A DNA stretch of 9,167 bases from Thermoplasmatota archaeon. GTDB lineage: Archaea; Thermoplasmatota; E2; DHVEG-1. Under the pieces are notes generated by a model that was not told where the DNA came from, did no database searches, and worked only from the letters and a program-made list of their open reading frames with translations. The position numbers were made by a program, and so were the translations under genes. The stretch covers positions 1 through 9,167 of the forward strand of contig JAUWYM010000018.1 of NCBI GenBank assembly GCA_030615845.1, in the 5' to 3' direction. Positions 1-6,701 of this stretch are shown here, in pieces. Positions within the stretch are counted from its first letter, which is position 1; every line of letters begins with the position of its first letter.

Positions 1-1
1 A

Positions 2-559
2 ATAGTGATGCCTGGAGATCAATTGTCCACTTCCGAAGAATTGTTACCAGGCGCGGGAACCTTTGAAGAAGATGGTATTATTCGGGCAGCAATAGCTGGA
101 AAATATATTGTTGATGAAAAATATCGAAGAGCAAAAGTAAAACCAGTAACAAGTGTCCCAGTTATCTTGAAGAAAGGTGACATTGTGATTGCAGAAGTAC
201 GCATGGTGAAAGCATCAATGGTTATTGCAGATGTTATCCATGTCATCGGAAAGAATAGATCGGTTTCTGGCGATACAAATGCAACAATTCATGTGAAAGA
301 AATTGCAAGTGGCTATGTGAAGGATGCCGCTTCAGAATATAGAGTAGGAGACTATGTGAGAGCAAAGGTCATACAAGTAAAGCCAAGCCTGCAGCTGGCG
401 ACAAAAGATAGAGATCTTGGTGCCATTAAGGCGTTATGTGTGAAATGTAGACATTCCCTTGTTAAAAAGGGCGATATTCTTGAATGTGAGCATTGTGGTA
501 ATAAAGAAAAAAGAAGAATTGCAATGGATTACGGCTCCATCGATTTAAAGAAATTATAA
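2..559 (+). CDS. csl4: Archaeal exosome RNA-binding subunit Csl4, 5' end probably truncated
   Basis: Csl4 is a cap subunit of the archaeal RNA exosome. It sits on the Rrp41/Rrp42 ring, binds RNA and helps recruit DnaG for 3'-5' RNA degradation and tailing in the cytoplasm. Numbering from the GTG at 5, three parts are visible: an N-terminal domain (about 1-50, with PGD near the start and GAGTFEEDG), an S1 RNA-binding barrel (about 56-138, from KKGDIVIAEV to LQLATKDRDLG), and a C-terminal zinc ribbon with C145/C148 and C161/C164 (CVKC and CEHC). This is the order expected of the family, and the length is close to normal. The frame is open to the left edge (ATA at 2-4 precedes the GTG), and family members usually have a few residues before the PGD motif, so the true start probably lies outside the window; GTG 5 or ATG 8 are alternatives. 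The stop is TAA. rpoL follows 12 nt downstream, so the two are probably co-transcribed. Confidence 0.93.
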   Translation: MVMPGDQLSTSEELLPGAGTFEEDGIIRAAIAGKYIVDEKYRRAKVKPVTSVPVILKKGDIVIAEVRMVKASMVIADVIHVIGKNRSVSGDTNATIHVKEIASGYVKDAASEYRVGDYVRAKVIQVKPSLQLATKDRDLGAIKALCVKCRHSLVKKGDILECEHCGNKEKRRIAMDYGSIDLKKL

Positions 560-571
560 AGGCGAATACGT

Positions 572-853
572 ATGGAATTAAAAACAATTAAAAAAACAAA
601 AACTGAGCTTGAATTAGAAGTTATTGATGAAAATGAGACAATTCTTAATCCAATTACCTATATTCTTTCAGAAAATGAAGATGTTGAATATGCAGCTTGT
701 ATGACAGACCATCCCATGTCTAATAAAAGACAATTATTCATACGAATGAAAAAAGGATCCCCAGATGAAGCACTTAAAAAAGCGGTGAAGTATTTAGATG
801 ACGAAATCAAAAAATTTGGGAAGAATTTTGAAACAAGTAAGAGTAAAAAATAG
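572..853 (+). CDS. rpoL: DNA-directed RNA polymerase subunit L (Rpo11)
   Basis: RpoL is the archaeal counterpart of eukaryotic Rpb11. It pairs with RpoD (Rpb3-like) to form the alpha-like assembly platform of RNA polymerase. The 93-residue length fits the family. The conserved pattern is visible: an acidic segment with TILNPITYIL (23-32), where relatives have E-x-TLLN; then VEYAACMTDHPM (38-49) with the HP pair at 47-48; then a strand ending GSPDEALKKAV (62-72), where relatives have DP-x-x-AL; and a lysine-rich helical tail. ATG 572 is preceded by AAAGG at 558-562, a modest Shine-Dalgarno 9 nt away that overlaps the csl4 stop. The gene ends in TAG at 851-853, and the truD ATG begins on the next base in the same reading frame, so the two genes are translationally adjacent without a gap. 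Confidence 0.93.
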   Translation: MELKTIKKTKTELELEVIDENETILNPITYILSENEDVEYAACMTDHPMSNKRQLFIRMKKGSPDEALKKAVKYLDDEIKKFGKNFETSKSKK

Positions 854-2164
854 ATGAAACGCTTAGATTTTGAAAAAAATATAGGCATTGAAGCATATTT
901 TACCAATTATACAGGCATCGGCGGGAAACTTCGTATTAGTCCTGAAGATTTTATAGTAAATGAGATTTTTCTTTATCCAAAAAAGGTAGAACATGGTTGT
1001 TTTAGTATCGCGGAAGTGTCATGTAGGAATTGGGAGACCCATAGACTCGTAAGAGAACTTTCAAAAAGGTTGAAAATCTCTCAAAAAAGAATTAGTTTTG
1101 CCGGTACTAAAGATAAAAGATCGTGTAGTACACAGCTCATGTCTTTTTACAATGTTTCAGAGGAGGACATATCCAGCATCAAAATCAAAGATGTCTCAAT
1201 AAAAAACATATATTATTCAGATAAAACCATAAAAATTGGGGGTTTACTCGGAAACAGATTTGAAATAACAATAAGAAACATCGATAAAAACATCCAATCA
1301 GAGCAAATAGATACTATTGCTTCGTATTTGGAGAGATATGGCGGGTTTCCTAATTTCTATGGAGTTCAACGTTTCGGCGTTATACGGCCTATCACTCATA
1401 TTATAGGGAGACATATAATAAAAGGAGATTTTGAGTCTGCAGTAATGGATTATATTGCAAATCCTATCAAGGGGGAAGACGAGGAGACATATAAATTAAG
1501 AGAGGAGCTGAAAAATTCACGTGATTTCTCTAAAGCATTACAGTCATATCCTGATACTCTTAATTTTGAAAAAGCAATCCTTAACAAGCTTGTTGTTGCC
1601 CCTGAAGATTTTGTTGGTGCGTTACAGGAGCTTCCGAAGAATCTTTTAATGATGTTTGTGAATGCATATCAATCCTTTCTTTTTAATAAAATGCTTAGTG
1701 AACGTATTCGAAAAAATATTTCGTTGAATGAAGCATTGATAGGCGACATTGTCTTTCCTGTGAAAAAGAATGTTATTGATAATCATTACATCATGGTAGC
1801 TAAGTCAAATATAGCAAAAGTAAACAAACAAATTATGAAAAATAAAGCAGTTGTAACCGGTCTGCTAATGGGATGTGATTCTGTCTTTTCCAAGGGAGAG
1901 ATGGGAGAAATAGAACATACTGTAATAGATCATGAAAAAATTGATTACCAGGATTTTATCATCCCTGCAATTCCTTTTCTCTCATCCTCAGGATCAAGAA
2001 GATCTGTTTTAGGAATAGTACATAAAATTGATTGGAAGTTACATAATGATACAGCACAGATCGATAAAAAAGCAGTTACATTAAAGTTTGAACTACAAAA
2101 AGGATGTTATGCGACCTCTCTTCTGAGAGAGTTTATGAAATCGGAGAATATGAGAGATTACTAA
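854..2164 (+). CDS. truD: tRNA pseudouridine(13) synthase TruD
   Basis: TruD isomerises uridine to pseudouridine at position 13 of tRNAs in the cytoplasm. At 436 residues it has the usual archaeal length, longer than bacterial TruD. Family motifs are intact and in order: ISPEDFIVNEI (28-38), where relatives also have an F-x-V-x-E pattern; FAGTKDKRS (82-90) with the expected catalytic aspartate D87; NFYGVQRFG (167-175); NAYQSFLFN (270-278); and KGCYATSLLREFMK (416-429) near the C terminus. The TRUD insertion domain lies between the second and third of these. No lesion is seen. The start codon directly follows the rpoL stop with no separate Shine-Dalgarno, so translation is probably coupled to rpoL. 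It is the last gene of the csl4-rpoL-truD cluster, because the next gene has its own TATA-like box. TAA is the stop. The assignment rests on many motifs and is secure. Confidence 0.97.
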   Translation: MKRLDFEKNIGIEAYFTNYTGIGGKLRISPEDFIVNEIFLYPKKVEHGCFSIAEVSCRNWETHRLVRELSKRLKISQKRISFAGTKDKRSCSTQLMSFYNVSEEDISSIKIKDVSIKNIYYSDKTIKIGGLLGNRFEITIRNIDKNIQSEQIDTIASYLERYGGFPNFYGVQRFGVIRPITHIIGRHIIKGDFESAVMDYIANPIKGEDEETYKLREELKNSRDFSKALQSYPDTLNFEKAILNKLVVAPEDFVGALQELPKNLLMMFVNAYQSFLFNKMLSERIRKNISLNEALIGDIVFPVKKNVIDNHYIMVAKSNIAKVNKQIMKNKAVVTGLLMGCDSVFSKGEMGEIEHTVIDHEKIDYQDFIIPAIPFLSSSGSRRSVLGIVHKIDWKLHNDTAQIDKKAVTLKFELQKGCYATSLLREFMKSENMRDY

Positions 2165-2185
2165 AAGGAGAAATCCCAAAAAATA

Positions 2186-2193
2186 TTTATATA
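2186..2193 (+). promoter_or_regulatory. TATA-box promoter of the peptidase gene
   Basis: TTTATATA lies in the 66-nt gap after truD, preceded by an A-rich stretch that could act as a BRE. The expected transcription start, about 25 nt downstream, falls near 2215, leaving a leader of roughly 15 nt before ATG 2231. There is no strong Shine-Dalgarno; only GTAGG at 2218-2222 is in place. This separates the peptidase from the upstream cluster. It is a prediction from sequence alone. Confidence 0.6.
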
Positions 2194-2230
2194 TTAATAA
2201 ACCTATTATATACTGAAGTAGGCAAACACC

Positions 2231-3331
2231 ATGAAAAAGATGACGATTGTATTGATTACCTTAATTCTTATAACTGTTCCACAAATATTTGCGGAAACAA
2301 AAAACGCTTCATCCCTACAAGAGTTACCTCCATATTATAATTGGCGAGATATCGGTGGGGTAGATTATACAACCCCTATAAAAGATCAAAGTCCTGCTCC
2401 GACCTGTGAAACATATGCACTGTGTGCTGTACTTGAAACACTTATGCAATATCAAGAAGGAGAGCTCTTTGAGCCTAATCTATCTGAAACACATCTTTAT
2501 TTCTACGCTGGAGGAACCTACGAAGCAGGAGGAGTCCATCTACAGGATGCTGCTGATTATCTGGTAGAATGCGGCGTTCCTGATGAAGGATGCTACCCTG
2601 ATCCGCATAGACCATATGATTATCCATTTGAAAGCCTACCCGGTTGGGAAAACAGAACCGTAAAAATACAGGAGTGGGGATGGGTTGAAAAAGATGATGA
2701 GGCGATAAAACAGGCATTGATAGATCATGGACCTCTTGTTATCTGCATATCGGTCTACACCAATTTTATGTCTTATCGAGGTGGGATATATAACACAATT
2801 GAAGGAGAACGAGAAGGAGGGCACTTAGTTGCTCTCATGGGGTATGATGATATCCAGCGATGTTGGATCGTGAAAAACAGTTGGGGAGATAAATGGGGCG
2901 AAGACGGGTGGATTCGGATCAGCTACGATGTAGACATCTTCATAAGCCCCTGCTATGGTGGTACTGGATTTCTTTATGTTGATGGCGTCTACGGAAACTT
3001 CAAGCCAGATGTACCAAGAGTGTATATAGAACGTCCAGACATCCATTACACATACATACTTGGCATTCGAATACCTACACTCTTTAGAGATATTTCTTCC
3101 ATGCAAAAAGCCGCACCTCGAATTTTTGGAAGAAACGTTGTTAAGGTTTCTGCAGAAAATACGAACAAAGTTGAATTCTATCTTGATGGTGAACTAAAAG
3201 CAGTAGATGAAAAATCACCATACAGAGCAGTTCTTCGTACTCTTCCAGGTCTACATACAATTACAGTACTTGCATATAATGAAGCAGGGAATATGTCAAT
3301 GGATATTAGAGATGAGATTATTATTATCTGA
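2231..3331 (+). CDS. Secreted papain-like (C1 family) cysteine peptidase with C-terminal Ig-like domain
   Basis: This is a predicted exported protease of papain (clan CA, C1) fold. Residues 1-21 form a classic signal peptide (MKK, a hydrophobic core, then a likely cut after IFA). The peptidase domain spans about 35-255. The active-site set can be placed as Q53 (oxyanion) and C59 (nucleophile), six residues apart as in papain's Q19/C25; H198 in EGGHLVALMGYDD; and N216 in KNSWGDKWGEDGW. Papain has WAF after the cysteine; here it is ETY, so the usual tryptophan is a glutamate. The papain Cys22 disulfide partner is also absent (A56). Residues about 260-366 form an Ig-like module (VEFYLDGELKAVD, SPYRA, GLHTITVLAYNEAGN) of the kind found on archaeal exported enzymes. 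No C-terminal anchor is seen, so it is probably secreted or loosely cell-associated. I recall similar peptidases with the PTCE variant in Thermoplasmata, but could not check this. The substrate is unknown. Confidence 0.88.
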   Translation: MKKMTIVLITLILITVPQIFAETKNASSLQELPPYYNWRDIGGVDYTTPIKDQSPAPTCETYALCAVLETLMQYQEGELFEPNLSETHLYFYAGGTYEAGGVHLQDAADYLVECGVPDEGCYPDPHRPYDYPFESLPGWENRTVKIQEWGWVEKDDEAIKQALIDHGPLVICISVYTNFMSYRGGIYNTIEGEREGGHLVALMGYDDIQRCWIVKNSWGDKWGEDGWIRISYDVDIFISPCYGGTGFLYVDGVYGNFKPDVPRVYIERPDIHYTYILGIRIPTLFRDISSMQKAAPRIFGRNVVKVSAENTNKVEFYLDGELKAVDEKSPYRAVLRTLPGLHTITVLAYNEAGNMSMDIRDEIIII

Positions 3332-3344
3332 AAAGAGAGAAAAA

Positions 3345-3357
3345 CTTATTTTTAAAT
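3345..3357 (+). promoter_or_regulatory. Candidate TATA box for ileS
   Basis: CTTATTTTTAAAT with an A-rich BRE-like stretch just upstream (GAAAAA, 3339-3344) follows the peptidase stop. A start about 25 nt downstream would lie near 3376, giving a leader of about 80 nt that begins at the inverted repeats described separately. A second, weaker candidate is TTTTATAA at 3367-3374. The sequence alone does not decide between them. Confidence 0.45.
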
Positions 3358-3377
3358 CAGGTGCTTCTTTTATAACA

Positions 3378-3418
3378 GACATGGAAACGGTTTTAATGGT
3401 CTTTTACCATTACCTGTC
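3378..3418 (+). promoter_or_regulatory. Inverted-repeat hairpin in the ileS leader
   Basis: TAATGGT (3394-3400) and ACCATTA (3406-3412) form a perfect 7-bp stem with a CTTTT loop. Immediately outside, GACA plus GG (3378-3381, 3383-3384) can pair with CC plus TGTC (3413-3418), with one bulged base and a 9-nt internal loop on the 5' side. The structure lies between the peptidase and ileS and is not followed by a T-run, so it does not look like a terminator. A leader-RNA or operator role is inference. Confidence 0.45.
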
Positions 3419-3428
3419 GATTCTATAG
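3381..3428 (+). other. Possible 15-codon upstream ORF in the ileS leader
   Basis: ATG 3381 opens a short frame encoding METVLMVFYHYLSIL and ends in TAG at 3426-3428. It has no Shine-Dalgarno, but the predicted transcription start is only a few bases upstream, so near-leaderless initiation is conceivable. The hairpin lies inside it. Its TAG overlaps AGGAG (3427-3431), which serves the next mini-ORF. Chance occurrence cannot be excluded. Confidence 0.25.
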
Positions 3429-3450
3429 GAGAAATATGATAACTCGGTGA
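3427..3450 (+). other. Possible 4-codon mini-ORF (MITR) with strong Shine-Dalgarno before ileS
   Basis: AGGAG at 3427-3431 stands 4 nt before ATG 3436, which begins ATG-ATA-ACT-CGG-TGA (Met-Ile-Thr-Arg-stop). The stop TGA (3448-3450) is embedded in GGTGA (3446-3450), a Shine-Dalgarno match that stands 7 nt before the ileS ATG. The second codon is AUA, an isoleucine codon read by a dedicated minor tRNA-Ile. A role in sensing charged tRNA-Ile is speculative. Confidence 0.3.
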
Positions 3451-3457
3451 AAAAACA

Positions 3458-6400
3458 ATGATCAAGTCTTTACCTCAAAAATACAATCCAAAAGATGTAG
3501 AAGAAAAAATTCAAAAATTCTGGGTAGAAAATGATATATTCAAAAAATCCATTGATCAAAGAAAAGGATGTACACCATACGTTTTTTTAGAAGGGCCTCC
3601 AACAGCAAATGGACTTCCGCATCCTGGCCATGTTCTTACAAGAGTAATGAAGGATCTTGTTCTGCGTTACCAAACAATGAACGGACATTATATCCTTCGA
3701 AAAGCTGGTTGGGATACCCATGGTCTTCCTGTAGAAATCGAGGTCGAAAAAAAACTAGGACTTCATGATAAATCAGATGTTGAAAAATATGGTGTTACAA
3801 AATTCAATGAAGAATGCAAGAAAAGTGTATTCAAATATGAAAACGCATGGGTTGATATGACAAATCGTATTGCCTTCTGGCTTGATATGGACAACCCCTA
3901 CATCACCCTAAAAAATGAATATATTGAATCAGTATGGTGGTCGCTTAAGCAGGCCTGGGAGAAAAAACTACTCTACAGAGGCCATAAGGTTGTCCCATAC
4001 TGTCCACGTTGCGGTACAGCACTTTCCACTCATGAAATCTCCCAGGGTTATAAAACCATAGAGGATCCTTCAATCTTTGTTAAATTTAAACTGAAAAATG
4101 AAGATGCATATTTTCTAGCATGGACAACAACTCCATGGACTCTTATATCAAATGTCGCATTAGCAGTTCATCCTGATGCTGCCTACATTAAAATTAGATA
4201 TAACGGTGAAGTATTGATTCTGGCAGAAGAACGCGCAGCAGTACTTTTAAAAGGAGAAATGTATGACTTGTTGGATGGTTTTTCTGGGAAAGATCTAGAG
4301 AAAATAGAGTATGAACCGTTATTTGACTATGCAAAAACTGACAAAAAGGCATGGTATATGGTTCTTGCAGATTTTGTAACAATGGAGGATGGTACTGGTA
4401 TTGTTCATATCGCACCCGCTTTTGGTGAAGATGACTACACTATCGGGAAAAAATATGATCTCCCTGTTGTCCAGCTGGTAAAACCTGATGGTACATTTCC
4501 TAAGGAAGTTACCCGATGGAGTGGGCAGTTTGTAAAGGATGCTGACCCAAGTATTATAAAATATTTAGAAGAACGTGGACTGCTTTCTGGAGTAAAGACG
4601 TATTCTCATGAGTATCCTTTTTGTTGGCGTTGTGAATCACCCTTACTCTATTATGCTATGGAGTCATGGTTTATCGCCATGTCGAAGGTACAAACGTCTC
4701 TTGTAAAAAATAACGATCAGATTAAATGGTATCCCAAACATCTTCAACAGGGACGATTCGGAGATTTTATTCGTGAGGTAAAAGACTGGGCACTGTCAAG
4801 AGATAGGTATTGGGGAACGCCACTTCCTATTTGGATATGTGATAATAATAAATGTAAACATACGATTTGTATTGGAAGTATCTCTGAACTAAAAGAATTA
4901 AGTGAAACATCATTTGAAGAATGTGATCTTCACAAACCATTTGTTGATAAAATTACAATCAAATGTCCCAAATGTAACTCCAAGATGACTAGAGAAAAAG
5001 AAGTAATCGATTGCTGGTATGATTCAGGTTCTTCATTTTTTGCACAATGGCATTATCCATTTGAAAACAAAGAGCAATTCAAAGAGAATTTCCCTGTAGA
5101 TTTTATCTCTGAAGCGTTAGATCAAACCCGAGGATGGTTCTACTCGCTCCTAGCAATATCTACGTTTTTATTTGACAAAAATCCATATAAAACCGTTCTA
5201 ACCCTAGGACTGGTTTTAGATAAAGACAATCAGAAGATGAGTAAAAGTAAACAGAACTATGTCGATCCAAACATCATCCTTGATCATGAAGGCGCTGATG
5301 CGCTGCGTTGGTATCTCATATCTGCAAATGCACCGTGGATGTCGACACGGTTTTATGAAGAGGCAGTTAAAGAGACACTTGGTAAATTTATTCTCACGTT
5401 TTGGAATTCCTATAATTTCTTTACAACATATGCCTCGCTTGACACGTTTGATCCAGAGAAAGATATGATTCCTCTTTCAAAGAGAGGACAGTTAGATAAA
5501 TGGGTTCTTTCCAGGTTTAACCACATGATTGAAGAAATCCACACATTTATGGAGGATTTTGAGATACATAAAGCTGCAAGAACTGTTGAAAGCTTCATCA
5601 TCGGTGATTTTAGTAACTGGTATTTACGTCGTTCTCGTAAGCGGTTGTGGATTGAAGAAAAAACCGAGGATAAACTTTCAGGGTATTCTTCAATGTATGA
5701 AATTTTCCTTGGCTTGTCAAAGCTTCTTGCTCCGTTTATGCCATTTATCACGGAGGAAATCTACCAAAACCTTAGGACAGAGAACATGCCTGAAAGCGTT
5801 CATTTATGCGACTATTTAACATCAGACGGAAAATCTATAGATGATGAGCTTGAGCAAGGAATGCAGCAGATTAGAGAACTTGTTGAAGTTGGTCGTGCAT
5901 TGCGTTCTAAGATAGGAATCAAAGTACGATACCCATTAAAAGTAGCAACGATTGTCTGCTCAGAAAAGATACAGAATTCCATAAAAGATTTGCTGGATCT
6001 TTTACGTGAAGAACTCAATGTAAAAGCTATTTTATTTGCTCAGGATGCAGGTCAGTTTATGACAAAAGCAGTGAAACCAAATCATTCTCATTTAGGTCCA
6101 AAATATAAAGGGAAAACAAAAGATATTGTAAATGCCATAGAATCATCAGATACACATGAGTTATATGAAAAGTTAATGAAAGATAATAAAGTTACAGTTA
6201 CTTTGGACGAAGAGATAATCAAACTTACTATAGAAGATTTTGAAGTCGTTGAAAGTGAAAAAGAGCATATCGCAAAAGCTGATGCTCAAGACATGACATT
6301 ATTTCTAGATACAACACTTACCCCTGAATTGGAAGCTGAAGGTTTTGCAAGGGAGATAATACGAAGAATTCAATCGATGAGAAAAGAATTGAACCTTGAC

Positions 6401-6589
6401 GTAGAAGATAGAATAGCTACCAAGATAAAGGTATGTTCTGAAAAGAAGACAGCTCTTCGGAAATGGGAAGGCTATATTAAAGAAGAGACTCGGTCAAAAA
6501 CAGTATCTTTTGTAGAAAAACCTGTAGGCTCGCTTGTTAAGAAATGGAAGATCGATGAGTTGGAAGCAGAAATAGGAATTAGCAAATAG
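3458..6589 (+). CDS. ileS: Isoleucyl-tRNA synthetase (IleRS), IleS2/bacterial-like
   Basis: IleRS charges tRNA-Ile with isoleucine in the cytoplasm and edits mischarged valine. At 1043 residues it is full length. The class I signatures are HPGH (55-58, the HIGH box, within PPTANGLPHPGHVLTRV) and KMSKS (593-597). The CP1 editing domain includes AWTTTPWTL (221-229) and GTGIVHIAPAFGEDDY (312-327). Cysteine pairs likely to bind zinc are CPRC (182-185), CWRC (389-392), C461/C466 and CPKC (503-506). The Rossmann-fold motifs RYWGTPLPIW (450-459) and LDQTRGWFY (554-562) are present, followed by an anticodon-binding helical region and a C-terminal domain containing KPNHSHLGPKY and RIQSMRKELNLDVEDR. 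ATG 3458 is supported by GGTGA seven bases upstream and by the family-like opening KYNPKDVEEKIQKFW. The wording around the HIGH box resembles the clostridial/type 2 enzymes more than the IHLG form I recall from methanogens and Pyrococcus, which hints at transfer or a lineage-specific type. It ends in TAG. Confidence 0.97.
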   Translation: MIKSLPQKYNPKDVEEKIQKFWVENDIFKKSIDQRKGCTPYVFLEGPPTANGLPHPGHVLTRVMKDLVLRYQTMNGHYILRKAGWDTHGLPVEIEVEKKLGLHDKSDVEKYGVTKFNEECKKSVFKYENAWVDMTNRIAFWLDMDNPYITLKNEYIESVWWSLKQAWEKKLLYRGHKVVPYCPRCGTALSTHEISQGYKTIEDPSIFVKFKLKNEDAYFLAWTTTPWTLISNVALAVHPDAAYIKIRYNGEVLILAEERAAVLLKGEMYDLLDGFSGKDLEKIEYEPLFDYAKTDKKAWYMVLADFVTMEDGTGIVHIAPAFGEDDYTIGKKYDLPVVQLVKPDGTFPKEVTRWSGQFVKDADPSIIKYLEERGLLSGVKTYSHEYPFCWRCESPLLYYAMESWFIAMSKVQTSLVKNNDQIKWYPKHLQQGRFGDFIREVKDWALSRDRYWGTPLPIWICDNNKCKHTICIGSISELKELSETSFEECDLHKPFVDKITIKCPKCNSKMTREKEVIDCWYDSGSSFFAQWHYPFENKEQFKENFPVDFISEALDQTRGWFYSLLAISTFLFDKNPYKTVLTLGLVLDKDNQKMSKSKQNYVDPNIILDHEGADALRWYLISANAPWMSTRFYEEAVKETLGKFILTFWNSYNFFTTYASLDTFDPEKDMIPLSKRGQLDKWVLSRFNHMIEEIHTFMEDFEIHKAARTVESFIIGDFSNWYLRRSRKRLWIEEKTEDKLSGYSSMYEIFLGLSKLLAPFMPFITEEIYQNLRTENMPESVHLCDYLTSDGKSIDDELEQGMQQIRELVEVGRALRSKIGIKVRYPLKVATIVCSEKIQNSIKDLLDLLREELNVKAILFAQDAGQFMTKAVKPNHSHLGPKYKGKTKDIVNAIESSDTHELYEKLMKDNKVTVTLDEEIIKLTIEDFEVVESEKEHIAKADAQDMTLFLDTTLTPELEAEGFAREIIRRIQSMRKELNLDVEDRIATKIKVCSEKKTALRKWEGYIKEETRSKTVSFVEKPVGSLVKKWKIDELEAEIGISK

Positions 6590-6633
6590 TTTTATCATAT
6601 GTAGCTTGAATGATCTTGTGATTGCCGCAAAAG

Positions 6634-6641
6634 TTTATATA
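6634..6641 (+). promoter_or_regulatory. TATA-box promoter of the PKD-protein gene
   Basis: TTTATATA preceded by a good BRE-like CGCAAAAG (6626-6633) is the clearest promoter in the window. Initiation about 25 nt downstream, near 6664, would leave a leader of roughly 38-47 nt before the candidate ATG codons at 6702 and 6711. The presence of a strong promoter argues that the interrupted gene downstream is still transcribed or was until recently. Confidence 0.65.
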
Positions 6642-6653
6642 GGAAAACTTCCA

Positions 6654-6660
6654 TTTTTTT
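6654..6660 (+). terminator. T-run, possible ileS terminator
   Basis: Seven consecutive T residues lie 65 nt past the ileS stop. Archaeal RNA polymerase can terminate at T-runs without a hairpin. The run sits just before the predicted start of the next transcript, a sensible place for ileS transcription to end. The call rests on the T-run alone. Confidence 0.35.
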
Positions 6661-6701
6661 AATGTAGTTTACGGATGCACTAGGATACGGACTTGAATGG
6701 G

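Noticed and set aside
2104..2340. A 78-codon frame bridging truD and the peptidase gene
   Set aside because: It overlaps well-supported coding sequence on both sides in another frame, and the peptidase promoter and signal peptide explain the same bases better.
3394..3412. The inverted repeat as an intrinsic terminator of the peptidase gene
   Set aside because: No T-run follows the 3' arm (the next bases are CCTGTCG), and hairpin-dependent termination is not typical of archaea.
3207..3428. A 73-codon frame overlapping the end of the peptidase gene and the ileS leader
   Set aside because: Most of it lies out of frame within the Ig-like coding region of the peptidase and shows no recognisable protein. 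Only its last 15 codons, from ATG 3381, were considered, as a possible leader ORF.
5410..5751. Antisense frame of 113 codons within ileS, and similar minus-strand frames inside kae1 (8557-8933)
   Set aside because: They lie opposite strongly conserved coding sequence, have no family features, and look like the usual shadows of the opposite strand.
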